Source: Maribacter sp. MJ134
GTDB lineage: Bacteria; Bacteroidota; Bacteroidia; Flavobacteriales; Flavobacteriaceae
DNA length: 64,000 nt
Assembly (NCBI RefSeq): GCF_003970695.1
Contig: NZ_CP034570.1
Coordinates: 3,348,001 to 3,412,000, forward strand
Reading direction: 5' to 3'
Made by a program: the position numbers and the translations under genes. Position 1 is the first letter of the stretch. Every line of letters begins with the position of its first letter. Below, piece by piece: positions 9,031 through 18,182 of this stretch. Under the pieces are notes generated by a model, which saw nothing but the letters and a program-made list of their open reading frames with translations, was not told the origin of the DNA and did no database searches.

Positions 9031-9896
9031 CAACCTCTTCGTTTAAAATATCCTAATAGTTTCTTTACATAACTCTCGTCCACTCTGCAATCAAGAACAC
9101 CACAGCCAGATTTGGTAAAGGTTTCCTTGAAATAATTGACCCGCTCTTTATGGAACTGAGCATAGGTATTACGCACTTTTTTAGACTGGGTATTTACCAG
9201 CTTTAACGCTCCCGTCTCCGCGTCTTGCATTTGCACCATTCCCAAATTAGGAATGTGTTCTTCTCGTTCATCGTAAACCCGGATACCTGTAACATCATGT
9301 TTGTTGCCTGTAATTTTTAAGGTGCGTTCATAGTCCGATGCTATAAAATCCGAAAGCACAAAAACTATAGCTTTTTTCTTCATAACATTGGTGAGGTACT
9401 TTAAGGCCTCTGCGATATCCGTTTTATTGCTTTTGGGCTTAAATTCCAGTAATTCTCGGATAATCCTCAACACATGGGTCTTTCCCTTTTTAGGCGGTAT
9501 AAAGAGCTCTACTTGGTCAGAGAACAAGATAAGGCCCACTTTGTCATTGTTCTGCAAAGCACTGAACGCTAAGGTTGCAGAAATTTCGGTTATGATTTCA
9601 TTTTTAAATTGATTGGTGGTTCCAAATAGTTCCGAACCACTAATATCCACTACTAGCATCATTGTGAGCTCGCGTTCCTCTTCAAAAATTTTAACGTAGG
9701 GCTCGTTATATCTGGCCGTAACGTTCCAATCTATACTCCGTACATCATCTCCAAATTGATATTGGCGTACTTCACTAAAAGTCATACCCCTTCCTTTGAA
9801 CGTAGAATGATATTCCCCACCAAAAATATGGTCGGAAAGACGCCTGGTCTTTATCTCTATTTTACGAACTTTTTTGAGTAATTCTTTAGTATCCAT
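9030..9896 (-). CDS. DUF58 domain protein (MoxR-associated VWA-like)
   Basis: 288-residue cytoplasmic protein with the DUF58 signature region (FSEVRQYQFGDDVRSIDWN, about residues 40-59) and a VWA-like fold behind it with an MLVVDISGS metal-site motif near residue 88. DUF58 proteins accompany MoxR ATPases almost everywhere and are thought to link the ATPase to the membrane VWA proteins. No transmembrane segment is present. The stop overlaps the start of the next gene (TGATG), showing tight coupling, while 86 bases separate it from moxR. Confidence 0.92.
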   Translation of the reverse strand: MDTKELLKKVRKIEIKTRRLSDHIFGGEYHSTFKGRGMTFSEVRQYQFGDDVRSIDWNVTARYNEPYVKIFEEERELTMMLVVDISGSELFGTTNQFKNEIITEISATLAFSALQNNDKVGLILFSDQVELFIPPKKGKTHVLRIIRELLEFKPKSNKTDIAEALKYLTNVMKKKAIVFVLSDFIASDYERTLKITGNKHDVTGIRVYDEREEHIPNLGMVQMQDAETGALKLVNTQSKKVRNTYAQFHKERVNYFKETFTKSGCGVLDCRVDESYVKKLLGYFKRRG

Positions 9897-9982
9897 CCTG
9901 GTATTTGGGAACGTTCATAGCTAGTGGGCAGTTGTACGTTGTAGTATTACCACACATATCACCACTGGTCAAAAGCTAAGCG

Positions 9983-10984
9983 CTATGGTACCTCAATCTC
10001 GTTTACGATTTTATTTATGATTTCTTCTGAAGTTATGTTTTCTGCTTCGGCTTCGTAGGTAATACCTATTCTATGTCTTAAAACATCATGAACGACGGCC
10101 CGGACATCTTCGGGGACCACATACCCTCGTCGCTTAATAAAGGCATAACATTTAGATGCGTTACCAAGGTTAATACTTCCCCTTGGTGATGCACCAAAAC
10201 TAATAAGTGGTTTTAGATTTTCAAGATTGTATTTTTCTGGATACCTGGTAGCAAATACAATATCCAGTATATATTTTTCAATTTTCTCGTCCATGTAAAC
10301 TTCACGGACCGCTTTTTGGGCACTAAGTATCTGTTTTAAGGAAACAACAGGTTTTACAGTTTCATAATTGCCTAAGAGGTTTTGTCGCATGACCATTTGC
10401 TCCTCGTTCATTTTAGGATAGTCTATCACTGTTTTCAACATAAAACGATCTACCTGAGCCTCTGGCAACGGATAAGTCCCCTCTTGTTCTACGGGGTTTT
10501 GGGTAGCCATCACTAGAAAAGGCTTGTCCAAGATAAAGGTTTCGTCCCCTATGGTTACCTGCTTTTCTTGCATGGCTTCCAGTAATGCGGATTGCACCTT
10601 TGCAGGGGCACGGTTAATTTCATCCGCTAAAACAAAGTTGGCGAATATGGGTCCTTTCTTAATCGAGAAATCATTCTCTTTCATGTTGTAGATCATGGTT
10701 CCTACGACATCTGCCGGTAAAAGGTCCGGAGTAAACTGAATTCTACTAAAACTACCTTTTACTGCTTTTGAAAGCGTATTAATGGCCAAGGTCTTTGCTA
10801 GACCGGGAACACCTTCCAATAAGATATGGCCTTGCCCTAACAGTCCTATGAGCAGTCTCTCGATCATGTGTTTTTGACCAACGATGACCTTGTTCATTTC
10901 AATAACAAGTAAATCTATAAAAGCACTTTCCTGAGCTATTTTCTCATTCACTGCGCTAATGTCAACAGTAGTATTTTCTTCCAT
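9983..10984 (-). CDS. moxR: MoxR family AAA+ ATPase
   Basis: 333-residue AAA+ ATPase. Walker A is GVPGLAKT (58-65), Walker B is the FVLADEINR segment near residue 120, and an ATQNPVEQEGTYPLPEAQ sensor-1 stretch follows. The C-terminal lid begins after ISFGASPRGS. MoxR proteins act as chaperone-like ATPases that mature metal-binding VWA proteins, which fits the BatA/BatB genes downstream. It is the first gene of the operon; about 160 bases separate it from the divergent aldo/keto reductase gene, and the operon promoter should lie there. I see no convincing Bacteroidetes promoter motif in that gap. Confidence 0.93.
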   Translation of the reverse strand: MEENTTVDISAVNEKIAQESAFIDLLVIEMNKVIVGQKHMIERLLIGLLGQGHILLEGVPGLAKTLAINTLSKAVKGSFSRIQFTPDLLPADVVGTMIYNMKENDFSIKKGPIFANFVLADEINRAPAKVQSALLEAMQEKQVTIGDETFILDKPFLVMATQNPVEQEGTYPLPEAQVDRFMLKTVIDYPKMNEEQMVMRQNLLGNYETVKPVVSLKQILSAQKAVREVYMDEKIEKYILDIVFATRYPEKYNLENLKPLISFGASPRGSINLGNASKCYAFIKRRGYVVPEDVRAVVHDVLRHRIGITYEAEAENITSEEIINKIVNEIEVP

Positions 10985-11142
10985 TTATCCGGTTATATTT
11001 AGGGTAATTTACGCTTATAATTTTAACAGTTGTGCAAATTGAAAATTTATTCATTGAGTAGCTGTTAACGATTGGTTAAAAAATGCGAAAACCCCTTGTT
11101 TTTATGAAGTATTTAAGGGATTCTTTTTAATTTCACCCACCT

Positions 11143-12018
11143 ATGAAGCATATGACTACCTATTCCAGAATTATTGCCGGTACCATGACTTGGGGCAACT
11201 GGGGGAAACAATTGGCAACAAATGAAATGATAGCTTTAATGAACAGCTGTCTGGAGTTGAACATCACCACCTTTGACCATGCGGATATTTATGGTGACTA
11301 TACTACGGAAGAACAGTTTGGTGCCGCTTTTAAGAAGAGCTCAATTTCGCGTGAAAGTATACAACTGATCAGCAAGTGTGGGATTCAATTTGATGCCAAG
11401 ACCAGAACGAACAAGGTGAAGCATTACAACTACGATAAGGATTATATAATTTGGTCCGCGGAGCGCTCCCTGAAGTTGCTGGAGACCGAATATTTAGATG
11501 TACTGCTCTTGCACAGGCCAAGCCCACTGATGCAACCAAGTGAGATTGCCGAAGCAATAATGCACCTTAAAAAAGAGGGTAAAATAAGGCAATTTGGAGT
11601 TTCTAATTTTACTCCTTCTCAAATAGCTTTGTTAGAGACCGTTGTGCCCGTTGAGGGAAATCAGATAGAATATTCACTCACGGCAAATGAGGTGATGAAC
11701 AATGGTATTTTGGACGATTGTCTTGCCCATAACCGGTTAGCCATGTCCTGGAGCCCGCTGGGAGCTTTCTTTAGGGAGGAAACGGAACAAACAAAACGTA
11801 TTGGATCAGTATTAAAGGATCTATGCAAAAAGTACGGGGCAAGTGAAGACCAATTATTGCTCAGTTGGATTTTGAAACATCCATCCAATATTCATCCCGT
11901 TGTGGGGACGGCTACACCAGAAAGATTGGCACTTGCTATGAAAGCCGTAGAAATTGATTTAGAATCGGAAGATTGGTTCCTACTTTTAGAAGCGAGTAAC
12001 GGACATGAAGTAGCTTAA
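11143..12018 (+). CDS. aldo/keto reductase
   Basis: 291-residue NADPH-dependent oxidoreductase with a TIM-barrel aldo/keto reductase fold, of the YdhF-like type. The family signature is visible as FDHADIYG (D45, Y50 as two of the catalytic tetrad), followed by a LISKCGI segment with the catalytic lysine and LLLHRPSP with the histidine. A GNQIEYSL strand and VVGTATPERL near the C-terminus match the cofactor-binding end. Substrate cannot be inferred. It is 10 bases upstream of an SDR gene with which it is probably cotranscribed. The start at 11143 is an ATG; another in-frame ATG three codons later is equally possible. Confidence 0.9.
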   Translation: MKHMTTYSRIIAGTMTWGNWGKQLATNEMIALMNSCLELNITTFDHADIYGDYTTEEQFGAAFKKSSISRESIQLISKCGIQFDAKTRTNKVKHYNYDKDYIIWSAERSLKLLETEYLDVLLLHRPSPLMQPSEIAEAIMHLKKEGKIRQFGVSNFTPSQIALLETVVPVEGNQIEYSLTANEVMNNGILDDCLAHNRLAMSWSPLGAFFREETEQTKRIGSVLKDLCKKYGASEDQLLLSWILKHPSNIHPVVGTATPERLALAMKAVEIDLESEDWFLLLEASNGHEVA

Positions 12019-12028
12019 AAAGAAGCAT

Positions 12029-12784
12029 ATGAACGAAACAGTATTTATTACCGGAGCCACCAGCGGCATAGGAAAGGCTACGGCCGAACTTTTTGCGAAG
12101 CATCAATTTAAGTTAATTCTCTGTGGTAGGAGACAAGAACGCTTAGTTCATCTAAAAGAGCAATTGGGAGCGTTGACAACTGTGCACACGTTAAATTTTG
12201 ATGTACGGGACAAAGATGCGGTAAAGAAAGCCATCGATTCCTTACCTGAGGAATTTTCAAAAATATCCATCTTAATTAATAATGCAGGAAACGCCCATGG
12301 TTTAGATACCATACAAGAAGGTAGCATAACAGATTGGGACGCAATGTTAGATATTAATGTCAAAGGGTTATTATACGTTTCCAAGGCAATTATTCCTAAA
12401 ATGATTACTCAAAACAAGGGACATATTATCAATATAGGCTCCACTGCGGGTAAGGAAGTGTACCCCAGGGGCAATGTATATTGTGCTAGTAAGCATGCCG
12501 TAGACGCCATTAATCAAGGCATGCGTATAGATTTAAACCAACACGGTATCCGCGTAGGGGCCGTAAACCCTGGTTTGGTGGAAACTGAATTTAGTCAGGT
12601 GCGTTTTAAAGGAGACGACGAGCGCGCAGAAAATGTATACAAAGGCTTTCAGGCGCTAAAACCTGAGGATATTGCCGATATTATTCTTTTTACGGTGACT
12701 AGACCATATCATGTAAATATTGCAGATTTGGTGGTTATGCCAACGGCACAAGCCTCATCAACCATTGTGAATAAAACCTTATGA
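12029..12784 (+). CDS. short-chain dehydrogenase/reductase (YdfG-like)
   Basis: 251-residue classical SDR. The cofactor loop is TGATSGIG (8-15), NNAG is at 84-87, the catalytic serine is S138 and the YxxxK pair is Y151/K155. An R-rich segment after the first strand (CGRRQERL) favours NADP(H). The family includes 3-hydroxy acid dehydrogenases such as E. coli YdfG, which it resembles in length. The stop overlaps the next start (ATGA at 12781), so the AlbA_2 protein is translationally coupled to it. Confidence 0.9.
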   Translation: MNETVFITGATSGIGKATAELFAKHQFKLILCGRRQERLVHLKEQLGALTTVHTLNFDVRDKDAVKKAIDSLPEEFSKISILINNAGNAHGLDTIQEGSITDWDAMLDINVKGLLYVSKAIIPKMITQNKGHIINIGSTAGKEVYPRGNVYCASKHAVDAINQGMRIDLNQHGIRVGAVNPGLVETEFSQVRFKGDDERAENVYKGFQALKPEDIADIILFTVTRPYHVNIADLVVMPTAQASSTIVNKTL

Positions 12785-13917
12785 TCAATAAACGCTTATT
12801 GGTCAAAAACTTACTTGCTCATAACGACGAGAATAGTTTCTACGACAAAAAGCGTTTTATTGCCATCGGGGAAAAAGAGGGTAAGGCAAAATTTCTAAAA
12901 CACGTTTGTGCTCTGGCCAATAGTAATCCCATGAACAACTCATTTATCGTCATCGGGGTTGAGGATGAGGATAATCAGATTGTTGGTGTCGATTTTTTTG
13001 ATGATAGCAAGATCCAAAATTTGGTGAATGCCTATTTGGATAACCCACCCCTGATTTCATACGAGAATATTCCTTTTCCACATTTGGCAGAGGGCAAGGT
13101 GGTAGGTCTGGTCACCATTAAATCCAATGGGGAGATTTGTTCCCTACGCAAAAATATCTGGAAATATTATGGTGGTTCCGTCTTTTTTAGAGAGGGTAGC
13201 ATAAGTCTTCCAAAAGCCTTTGATATTGAGTTGAAGGATATAAATTCAAAAGCTGTCGCCACCATAGAACAGCATGCCCGGAATAATATAGAGCTCACCT
13301 TGGACGGTGTAATAGATTTCATAAACCATCGCCATAAAGACTTGCAAAGCGACTATAAAGTCTTTAAGGAACAGTTTGTCGTATGTTGGGCCGGCAACAA
13401 AAAAGAAGTCAAAGGGCAAACCTATTACAACAGGGTGGACATCGAATTAATTAACGAGCAAGTAAAACTGTTCTATTCCGATCTAGATGAGGTAACCATC
13501 ACCTATGATGATCATTCTTTTACAACAATGGAGTATGTTCAATTAGGATTAGAAGGCAAACAACGATATTATCCCTTAGAGGAACTGGTTATTACTTTTA
13601 AAGAAAACGGAACCTATCAAATACAGACCGAACTGGTTTTTGAACCGCCTCGTTACGACAAGAAGATTTTGCATCATATTTACAATACCAACAACAGTCT
13701 ACTGGCTAAAATAAAACAGGGTATAGCCTTGAAATCAACAGAGGTAGAAGATGTTTTGCACCTTCCTGACACGTATTTAATTTGTTATTTAAACGGTTTT
13801 GAAGAGGCCAGACATCAAATGGAAATAGCAAGGGGTATCGTTAAAGAACAGTTTCCAAAAATATATGACTCGTTAAAGGCAGCTTTACGGATCTTACGAA
13901 AAGTAGCTTACAATTAA
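12781..13917 (+). CDS. AlbA_2 (Schlafen-type) domain protein
   Basis: 378-residue cytoplasmic protein whose N-terminal ~130 residues match the AlbA_2 domain: an acidic SFYDKKRFIAIGE lead, then ALANS and FIVIGVEDEDNQIVGVD. This domain is shared by bacterial ATP-binding transcriptional regulators and eukaryotic Schlafen proteins. The C-terminal ~240 residues form a mixed fold that I cannot name. It starts inside the stop of the SDR gene and runs 4 bases into the convergent amylosucrase gene. Nucleic-acid or nucleotide binding is a family-based guess; no regulated gene is evident. Confidence 0.75.
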   Translation: MINKRLLVKNLLAHNDENSFYDKKRFIAIGEKEGKAKFLKHVCALANSNPMNNSFIVIGVEDEDNQIVGVDFFDDSKIQNLVNAYLDNPPLISYENIPFPHLAEGKVVGLVTIKSNGEICSLRKNIWKYYGGSVFFREGSISLPKAFDIELKDINSKAVATIEQHARNNIELTLDGVIDFINHRHKDLQSDYKVFKEQFVVCWAGNKKEVKGQTYYNRVDIELINEQVKLFYSDLDEVTITYDDHSFTTMEYVQLGLEGKQRYYPLEELVITFKENGTYQIQTELVFEPPRYDKKILHHIYNTNNSLLAKIKQGIALKSTEVEDVLHLPDTYLICYLNGFEEARHQMEIARGIVKEQFPKIYDSLKAALRILRKVAYN

Positions 13918-15845
13918 CCAGCCATTATCCATAAATGCTCATAGGCGCTTAATTGCAGTAGATTACGTTCTAGCTTCAGTTTTTTACCGGTGATACCATC
14001 TTTAAGGTTGTTTTCTGGATGTATGCCAATGGTAAACAACCATGAGACATGAAGAAATTGGGTATTTTCATCGAAATTGGAAATTACCCACACCCTATCT
14101 TTTCCATTAGTGCGTTCAAAAACAAAAATATGCGGATTGGAGCTTGGGTGAATTATAGGCGGAGAAACATCTGCAAAAACGGGGAGTTTCTTTCGCAATT
14201 GTATCATTTTTTTCAGTCCATTAAAAATTGAACTGGCGTGATTTTTTTTTGAAGCCAATTTGTTAACCGCCTCCCAATCTTGCTTCGGTCTATTTACCCA
14301 GCGGCTGTCGTCCTTGTGGTCTTCGTTTTCAAGGAAAGTATAATCGTTCAACATTCCTATTTCATCCCCTGCGTAAATCAACGGTATTCCTCCATAGGAG
14401 AGGATAATACCATGTAGCATTAGAATTTTGGCTACAGCTTCCGTGATGCTGTTTTTATCCTTTTGTTCCAGTGCTTTTTCTAAGCCAAGTAAGGATGCTG
14501 CGCTTCCGGTAATTCTGCCATCGCCGTTTTTGGGGTTGTACATAAACAGCAAGCCCTTTGCGGGAGACCAGTCTAAGCCACCGCAATAATAGTCTAGCAA
14601 GAATTTACGATGTTCTCTGGGAGAAAGACCTAGGTCACGGATAAAATCGTCGTCGTAACCCAACCCGATATCATCATGGCATCTTATATAATTGATCCAA
14701 GTTCCATCTTGTGGTTTGGAAGGGGTTTCCAGTAAACTTTTATATAATAAAGACGTCTTTTTGGTCGCAATGGAATTCCACAACAGCGCCATCAGCGATG
14801 CATTATAGGCTACTTCACACTCATTACCTTCCAAAAGCCCTTCTCCAAAGTATTTAATGATATTCCTTGGTGCTACAATGGCTTCGGCCAAAAGAATTAC
14901 CCCAGGAGCTATTACCTGTAAGCACATACGAAAGAGGGAAACCAGTTGATGTGCCTCGGGCAGGTTTTGAGAAATGGTGCCTATTTTCTTCCATAGAAAG
15001 GCAAGCGCATCGAAACGCACTACATCAACACCCATATTCGCCAAGTTCAAGAGGTTCTCCAACATGGCGATAAATACCTCGGGATTAGTATAGTTTAGGT
15101 CCCATTGGTAACTGTTGAAGCAGGTCATTACCCAACGCTCCATCGATTTATTATAAGTAAAACTGCCAGGTGCCGTAGCTGGAAAAATTTCCGGCAATGT
15201 TTTTTCAAAAGCGTCTGGGATTTGTCTACCGGGATAGGTGTAGTAATAATTCTGATACTTTTCTTCACCCGCTATTGCTTTTTTGGCCCACTCAAATTCA
15301 TCCGAAGTATGGTTCACCACAAAATCCAGCATTAAGATCATATTTTTTGATCTTGCTTTTTTAGTGAAAGCCAAAAATTCCTTTCGGGTTCCGTAACGTG
15401 CATCTATTTTATGATAACTGTTTACGGCATACCCACCGTCGTTTTCACCGGCAGGTCTAGTGGTTATGGGCATTAAGTGAAGAAAATTAATACCTAGTTC
15501 CTCAAAGTAAGGAAGTTTTTCATCCAGTCCTTTAATGTCTTTATTAAAACGGTCCACGTACAATTGCATTCCGGCCAATTGTTCGCTTTGGTACCAATTA
15601 CCGACTTTCGCCCGTTTAAGGTCAAGTTCCTTTAGTTCCTCGGGTCTTTTAAAGAAAAGTTGTTCCATTTTATCCAGTAACTTAGGAAAATAGGATGCCT
15701 TCTCTTTTTCGGGGTAAAGGGAGAAATACAAGGAGCTGATAAGCGAAATGTTCGTAGCCAATCTTAGCCCAAAAGCTTCATGACTGGCGTCTACATATTT
15801 TTTTGACCTTTTGGTCATTAATTGATGCAAAGTGGCCTGATTCAT
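13914..15845 (-). CDS. amylosucrase (glycoside hydrolase family 13)
   Basis: 643 residues, close to the 636 of Neisseria polysaccharea amylosucrase. The enzyme splits sucrose and adds the glucosyl unit to an alpha-1,4-glucan, releasing fructose. Catalytic residues line up: nucleophile D279 (GVDVVRFDAL), acid/base E321 (ILLAEAIV) and D391 (YIRCHDDIGLG), plus the GH13 DFVVNHT strand at 174-180 and GGYAVNSY near 137. The N-terminal helical domain of amylosucrases is present, and no signal peptide is seen, so it acts in the cytoplasm. It sits one base after a fructokinase gene, which would use the fructose. The alternative is a sucrose hydrolase of the same subfamily. Confidence 0.88.
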   Translation of the reverse strand: MNQATLHQLMTKRSKKYVDASHEAFGLRLATNISLISSLYFSLYPEKEKASYFPKLLDKMEQLFFKRPEELKELDLKRAKVGNWYQSEQLAGMQLYVDRFNKDIKGLDEKLPYFEELGINFLHLMPITTRPAGENDGGYAVNSYHKIDARYGTRKEFLAFTKKARSKNMILMLDFVVNHTSDEFEWAKKAIAGEEKYQNYYYTYPGRQIPDAFEKTLPEIFPATAPGSFTYNKSMERWVMTCFNSYQWDLNYTNPEVFIAMLENLLNLANMGVDVVRFDALAFLWKKIGTISQNLPEAHQLVSLFRMCLQVIAPGVILLAEAIVAPRNIIKYFGEGLLEGNECEVAYNASLMALLWNSIATKKTSLLYKSLLETPSKPQDGTWINYIRCHDDIGLGYDDDFIRDLGLSPREHRKFLLDYYCGGLDWSPAKGLLFMYNPKNGDGRITGSAASLLGLEKALEQKDKNSITEAVAKILMLHGIILSYGGIPLIYAGDEIGMLNDYTFLENEDHKDDSRWVNRPKQDWEAVNKLASKKNHASSIFNGLKKMIQLRKKLPVFADVSPPIIHPSSNPHIFVFERTNGKDRVWVISNFDENTQFLHVSWLFTIGIHPENNLKDGITGKKLKLERNLLQLSAYEHLWIMAG

Positions 15846-15846
15846 T

Positions 15847-16791
15847 CTAGGAAACGAGTTGTTTTTGATTTGGAAGCGATTCTATAGCCCCAAAATTAGT
15901 CGTAGTTATTGCTCCTGCCTTATTGGCCATAGCTACCATAGCAGTAAGTAAATCTTCGTTTTCTAAAGTGTGTTCCAAGTTATGGTGCGTTGCGATCTGT
16001 TTTAAAAGACAACCTATGAAAGCATCACCGGCCCCGGTCGTATCTACTGGCTTAACCGAAATACTAGGTATGGTTTTGGAGTATGTTTTTGTGCTGAGCA
16101 AAGTACCTTCTCCACCTAAGGTAATTACTATAATATCTGTTCCCATTTCATGCAAATAGGTGCATGCCTCTTTTAAATCTGTCTTTCCGGAAAGCAGCTG
16201 AGCTTCCTCTAGACTAAATTTGCATAGGTGGGATTTCTGTATGAAGGGGATGCATTTCTTTATAAAAATATCCTCTTTGTTTTTCCAAAGATCTATTCTG
16301 TAATTGGGATCAAAGCTTATGAACGCGTTTTGTGTAAGTGCGTCAAAGAAATATCTACTGTAGGCATCTTCTAGATTCCCACCCAATAAGGCGGTGGCTG
16401 CTCCAAAGTGCACCATGTTTTCCTTGAATTCGTTTTTTAGATTAGAATCGTACTTTAGTTCTCTATCTGCCCCGCGGCTAAAAACGAAATCTCGCTCTCC
16501 GTCTTCATCAATGGATACAAAAGCTAAGGTGGTAAAAACGTCCGATTTTTGTACCAGTGAAAGATCAACACTTTCCTTATCCAGAATGTTCAGTAGAAAA
16601 CTCCCAAAAGGATCGTTGCCAACGCAACCTACAAAAGCACTTTGGCCACTTAACTTACTTATGGCGCAGGCCACGTTTGCAGGTGCACCACCTGCTTTTT
16701 TCGTAAACTCTTTAGCTTTAGATAAGTCCTTACCCTGATTTTCAGCAACAAAATCAATGAGTAGCTCACCAATGCAAAATACCTTTTTCAT
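15847..16791 (-). CDS. PfkB family carbohydrate kinase, probable fructokinase
   Basis: 314-residue ribokinase-fold sugar kinase. The N-terminal FCIGELLIDFV strand and GGAPANVACA (about 33-42) match the first PfkB signature region, and DTTGAGDAF near residue 250 is the second, with the catalytic aspartate. The sequence type is that of bacterial fructokinases (ATP + fructose to fructose 6-phosphate). The gene is upstream of amylosucrase with a one-base gap, so the pair turns sucrose into glucan plus fructose 6-phosphate. No dedicated sucrose importer or regulator lies next to it. Confidence 0.9.
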   Translation of the reverse strand: MKKVFCIGELLIDFVAENQGKDLSKAKEFTKKAGGAPANVACAISKLSGQSAFVGCVGNDPFGSFLLNILDKESVDLSLVQKSDVFTTLAFVSIDEDGERDFVFSRGADRELKYDSNLKNEFKENMVHFGAATALLGGNLEDAYSRYFFDALTQNAFISFDPNYRIDLWKNKEDIFIKKCIPFIQKSHLCKFSLEEAQLLSGKTDLKEACTYLHEMGTDIIVITLGGEGTLLSTKTYSKTIPSISVKPVDTTGAGDAFIGCLLKQIATHHNLEHTLENEDLLTAMVAMANKAGAITTTNFGAIESLPNQKQLVS

Positions 16792-16888
16792 AGACTTGCT
16801 TCAAAGTTTAAAATCTAAGGTAAATAGAAAAAGTAGCTTTCTCTAAATTTTGTTGTGAATAATCGGTAGTTAGTCATTAAATGGGGAG

Positions 16889-16903
16889 ATTACGCCCCGT
16901 AAT
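16889..16903. promoter_or_regulatory. perfect palindrome ATTACG-CCC-CGTAAT, possible operator
   Basis: A 6-3-6 perfect dyad lies in the 200-base divergent gap between the fructokinase gene (minus) and the SPFH gene (plus), about 33 bases before the predicted -33 element of the latter. GC content is locally higher than the surrounding gap. It could be an operator for either gene. No matching repressor is encoded nearby. Confidence 0.3.
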
Positions 16904-16935
16904 GTGGACTATGCAGCTTTAAGGAACCTTATTTC

Positions 16936-16966
16936 TTGTCCTGTTATTAGGAATTTGCTACCTTTT
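16936..16966 (+). promoter_or_regulatory. predicted Bacteroidetes-type promoter for the SPFH operon
   Basis: TTG (16936-16938), a 20-base spacer and TACCTTTT (16959-16966) match the Bacteroidetes sigma-ABfr pattern TTG-N19/20-TAnnTTTG with one mismatch. Transcription would start near 16973, leaving a leader of about 20 bases before the ATG at 16992. Confidence 0.45.
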
Positions 16967-16991
16967 TGGGATAAATAAAAAATAATCGAAA

Positions 16992-18131
16992 ATGAGCATA
17001 TTTGACGAAATAAAGAAGAAATTAAGCCATGAGTTTATAGATATTATAGAATGGCTAGATACTTCGAACGATACAATTGTACATCGATTTGAAAGGTATC
17101 AAAATGAAATAAAGAACAATGCTAAATTAATAGTTCGCGAAGGGCAGACGGCCGTTTTCGTGAACGAGGGTCAGCTAGCCGATGTCTTCAAACCCGGAAC
17201 CTATACCTTGAATACCCAGAACCTGCCGATTTTAACCACGCTCAAAGGTTGGAAATATGGATTTAACAGTCCGTTTAAAGCGGAGGTCTATTTTGTGAAC
17301 ACCAGATTGTTCACGGATGAAAAATGGGGCACTAAAAATCCGTTCATGCTAAGTGATGATCGTTTTGGACTTGTAGAGATCAGGGCTTTCGGAACCTATA
17401 GTTTTCGAATTAACGATCCGGGAAAATTTGTTGTCGATGTCGTGGGAACGGATGGTAATTTCACGAATTACGAAGTTAACGAACACCTTAAAAGTTTAAT
17501 TGTTACCCGATTTACGGATACTGTCGGAGAGGCCAACCTGCCAATAGAACTATATGCGGCAAATACGAGCGAGCTGTCCGAAACTTGCCAAGAGGTAATG
17601 CAACCGGAATTTGGGCGTGTAGGTATAGAATTAGAAAGGTTCTATATCGAAAATGTTTCCATGCCAGAAGAGCTAAAGAAAGAAATCTTTGAATATAGTC
17701 GTTTGGATAAATTGGACATGACCAAGTTGGCGCAGTTCAAGGCTGCGAAAGCTATGGAATTGGCAGCTGCAAACGAAGGAGGTACTGCTGGTGCCGGTAT
17801 GGGCATGGGCATGGGCTTTGTATTGGCGCAACAAATGGGCGGAATGATGGGTCAGCCCACTGGTCAGCCTTTTGCTGTGCAAGCACCACAAGGACAACAA
17901 ACTGCGCCACCGCCCGTTCCGTTGCAGGTTACTTACTTCTATGCGGTAAACGGGCAACAATTGGGTCCGGTCTCTTTTGACAAATTAAAGGAGCTTTTTG
18001 CCAATAGGACCATTAATAGAGATTCACTGGTCTGGAAACAGGGAATGGCCAATTGGGCAAGTTTAAAAGAGGTAGAAGAACTAAAATCGTTCTTGGGAGG
18101 AAATACACCTCCGCCACTACCAAACGCATAG
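16992..18131 (+). CDS. SPFH domain protein with C-terminal GYF_2 (DUF4339) domain
   Basis: 379 residues. The N-terminal ~270 residues match the SPFH/'virion core protein' family (YdjI-like), with the characteristic VREGQTAVFVNEGQLADVF segment near 47-65. A glycine/methionine-rich linker (GAGMGMGMGF) and a proline-rich stretch follow. The C-terminal ~60 residues (YFYAVNGQQLGPVSFDKL onward) form a GYF_2 domain that usually binds peptides or membranes. No N-terminal membrane helix is present. It is followed by a zinc-ribbon membrane protein, a pairing known from YdjH/YdjI-like operons of unknown role that may manage membrane stress. Confidence 0.85.
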   Translation: MSIFDEIKKKLSHEFIDIIEWLDTSNDTIVHRFERYQNEIKNNAKLIVREGQTAVFVNEGQLADVFKPGTYTLNTQNLPILTTLKGWKYGFNSPFKAEVYFVNTRLFTDEKWGTKNPFMLSDDRFGLVEIRAFGTYSFRINDPGKFVVDVVGTDGNFTNYEVNEHLKSLIVTRFTDTVGEANLPIELYAANTSELSETCQEVMQPEFGRVGIELERFYIENVSMPEELKKEIFEYSRLDKLDMTKLAQFKAAKAMELAAANEGGTAGAGMGMGMGFVLAQQMGGMMGQPTGQPFAVQAPQGQQTAPPPVPLQVTYFYAVNGQQLGPVSFDKLKELFANRTINRDSLVWKQGMANWASLKEVEELKSFLGGNTPPPLPNA

Positions 18132-18182
18132 TGTAGTTAAAAGTTCAGGAATAACGTAGTGATTTTCGTTAGCGCGAAAACA

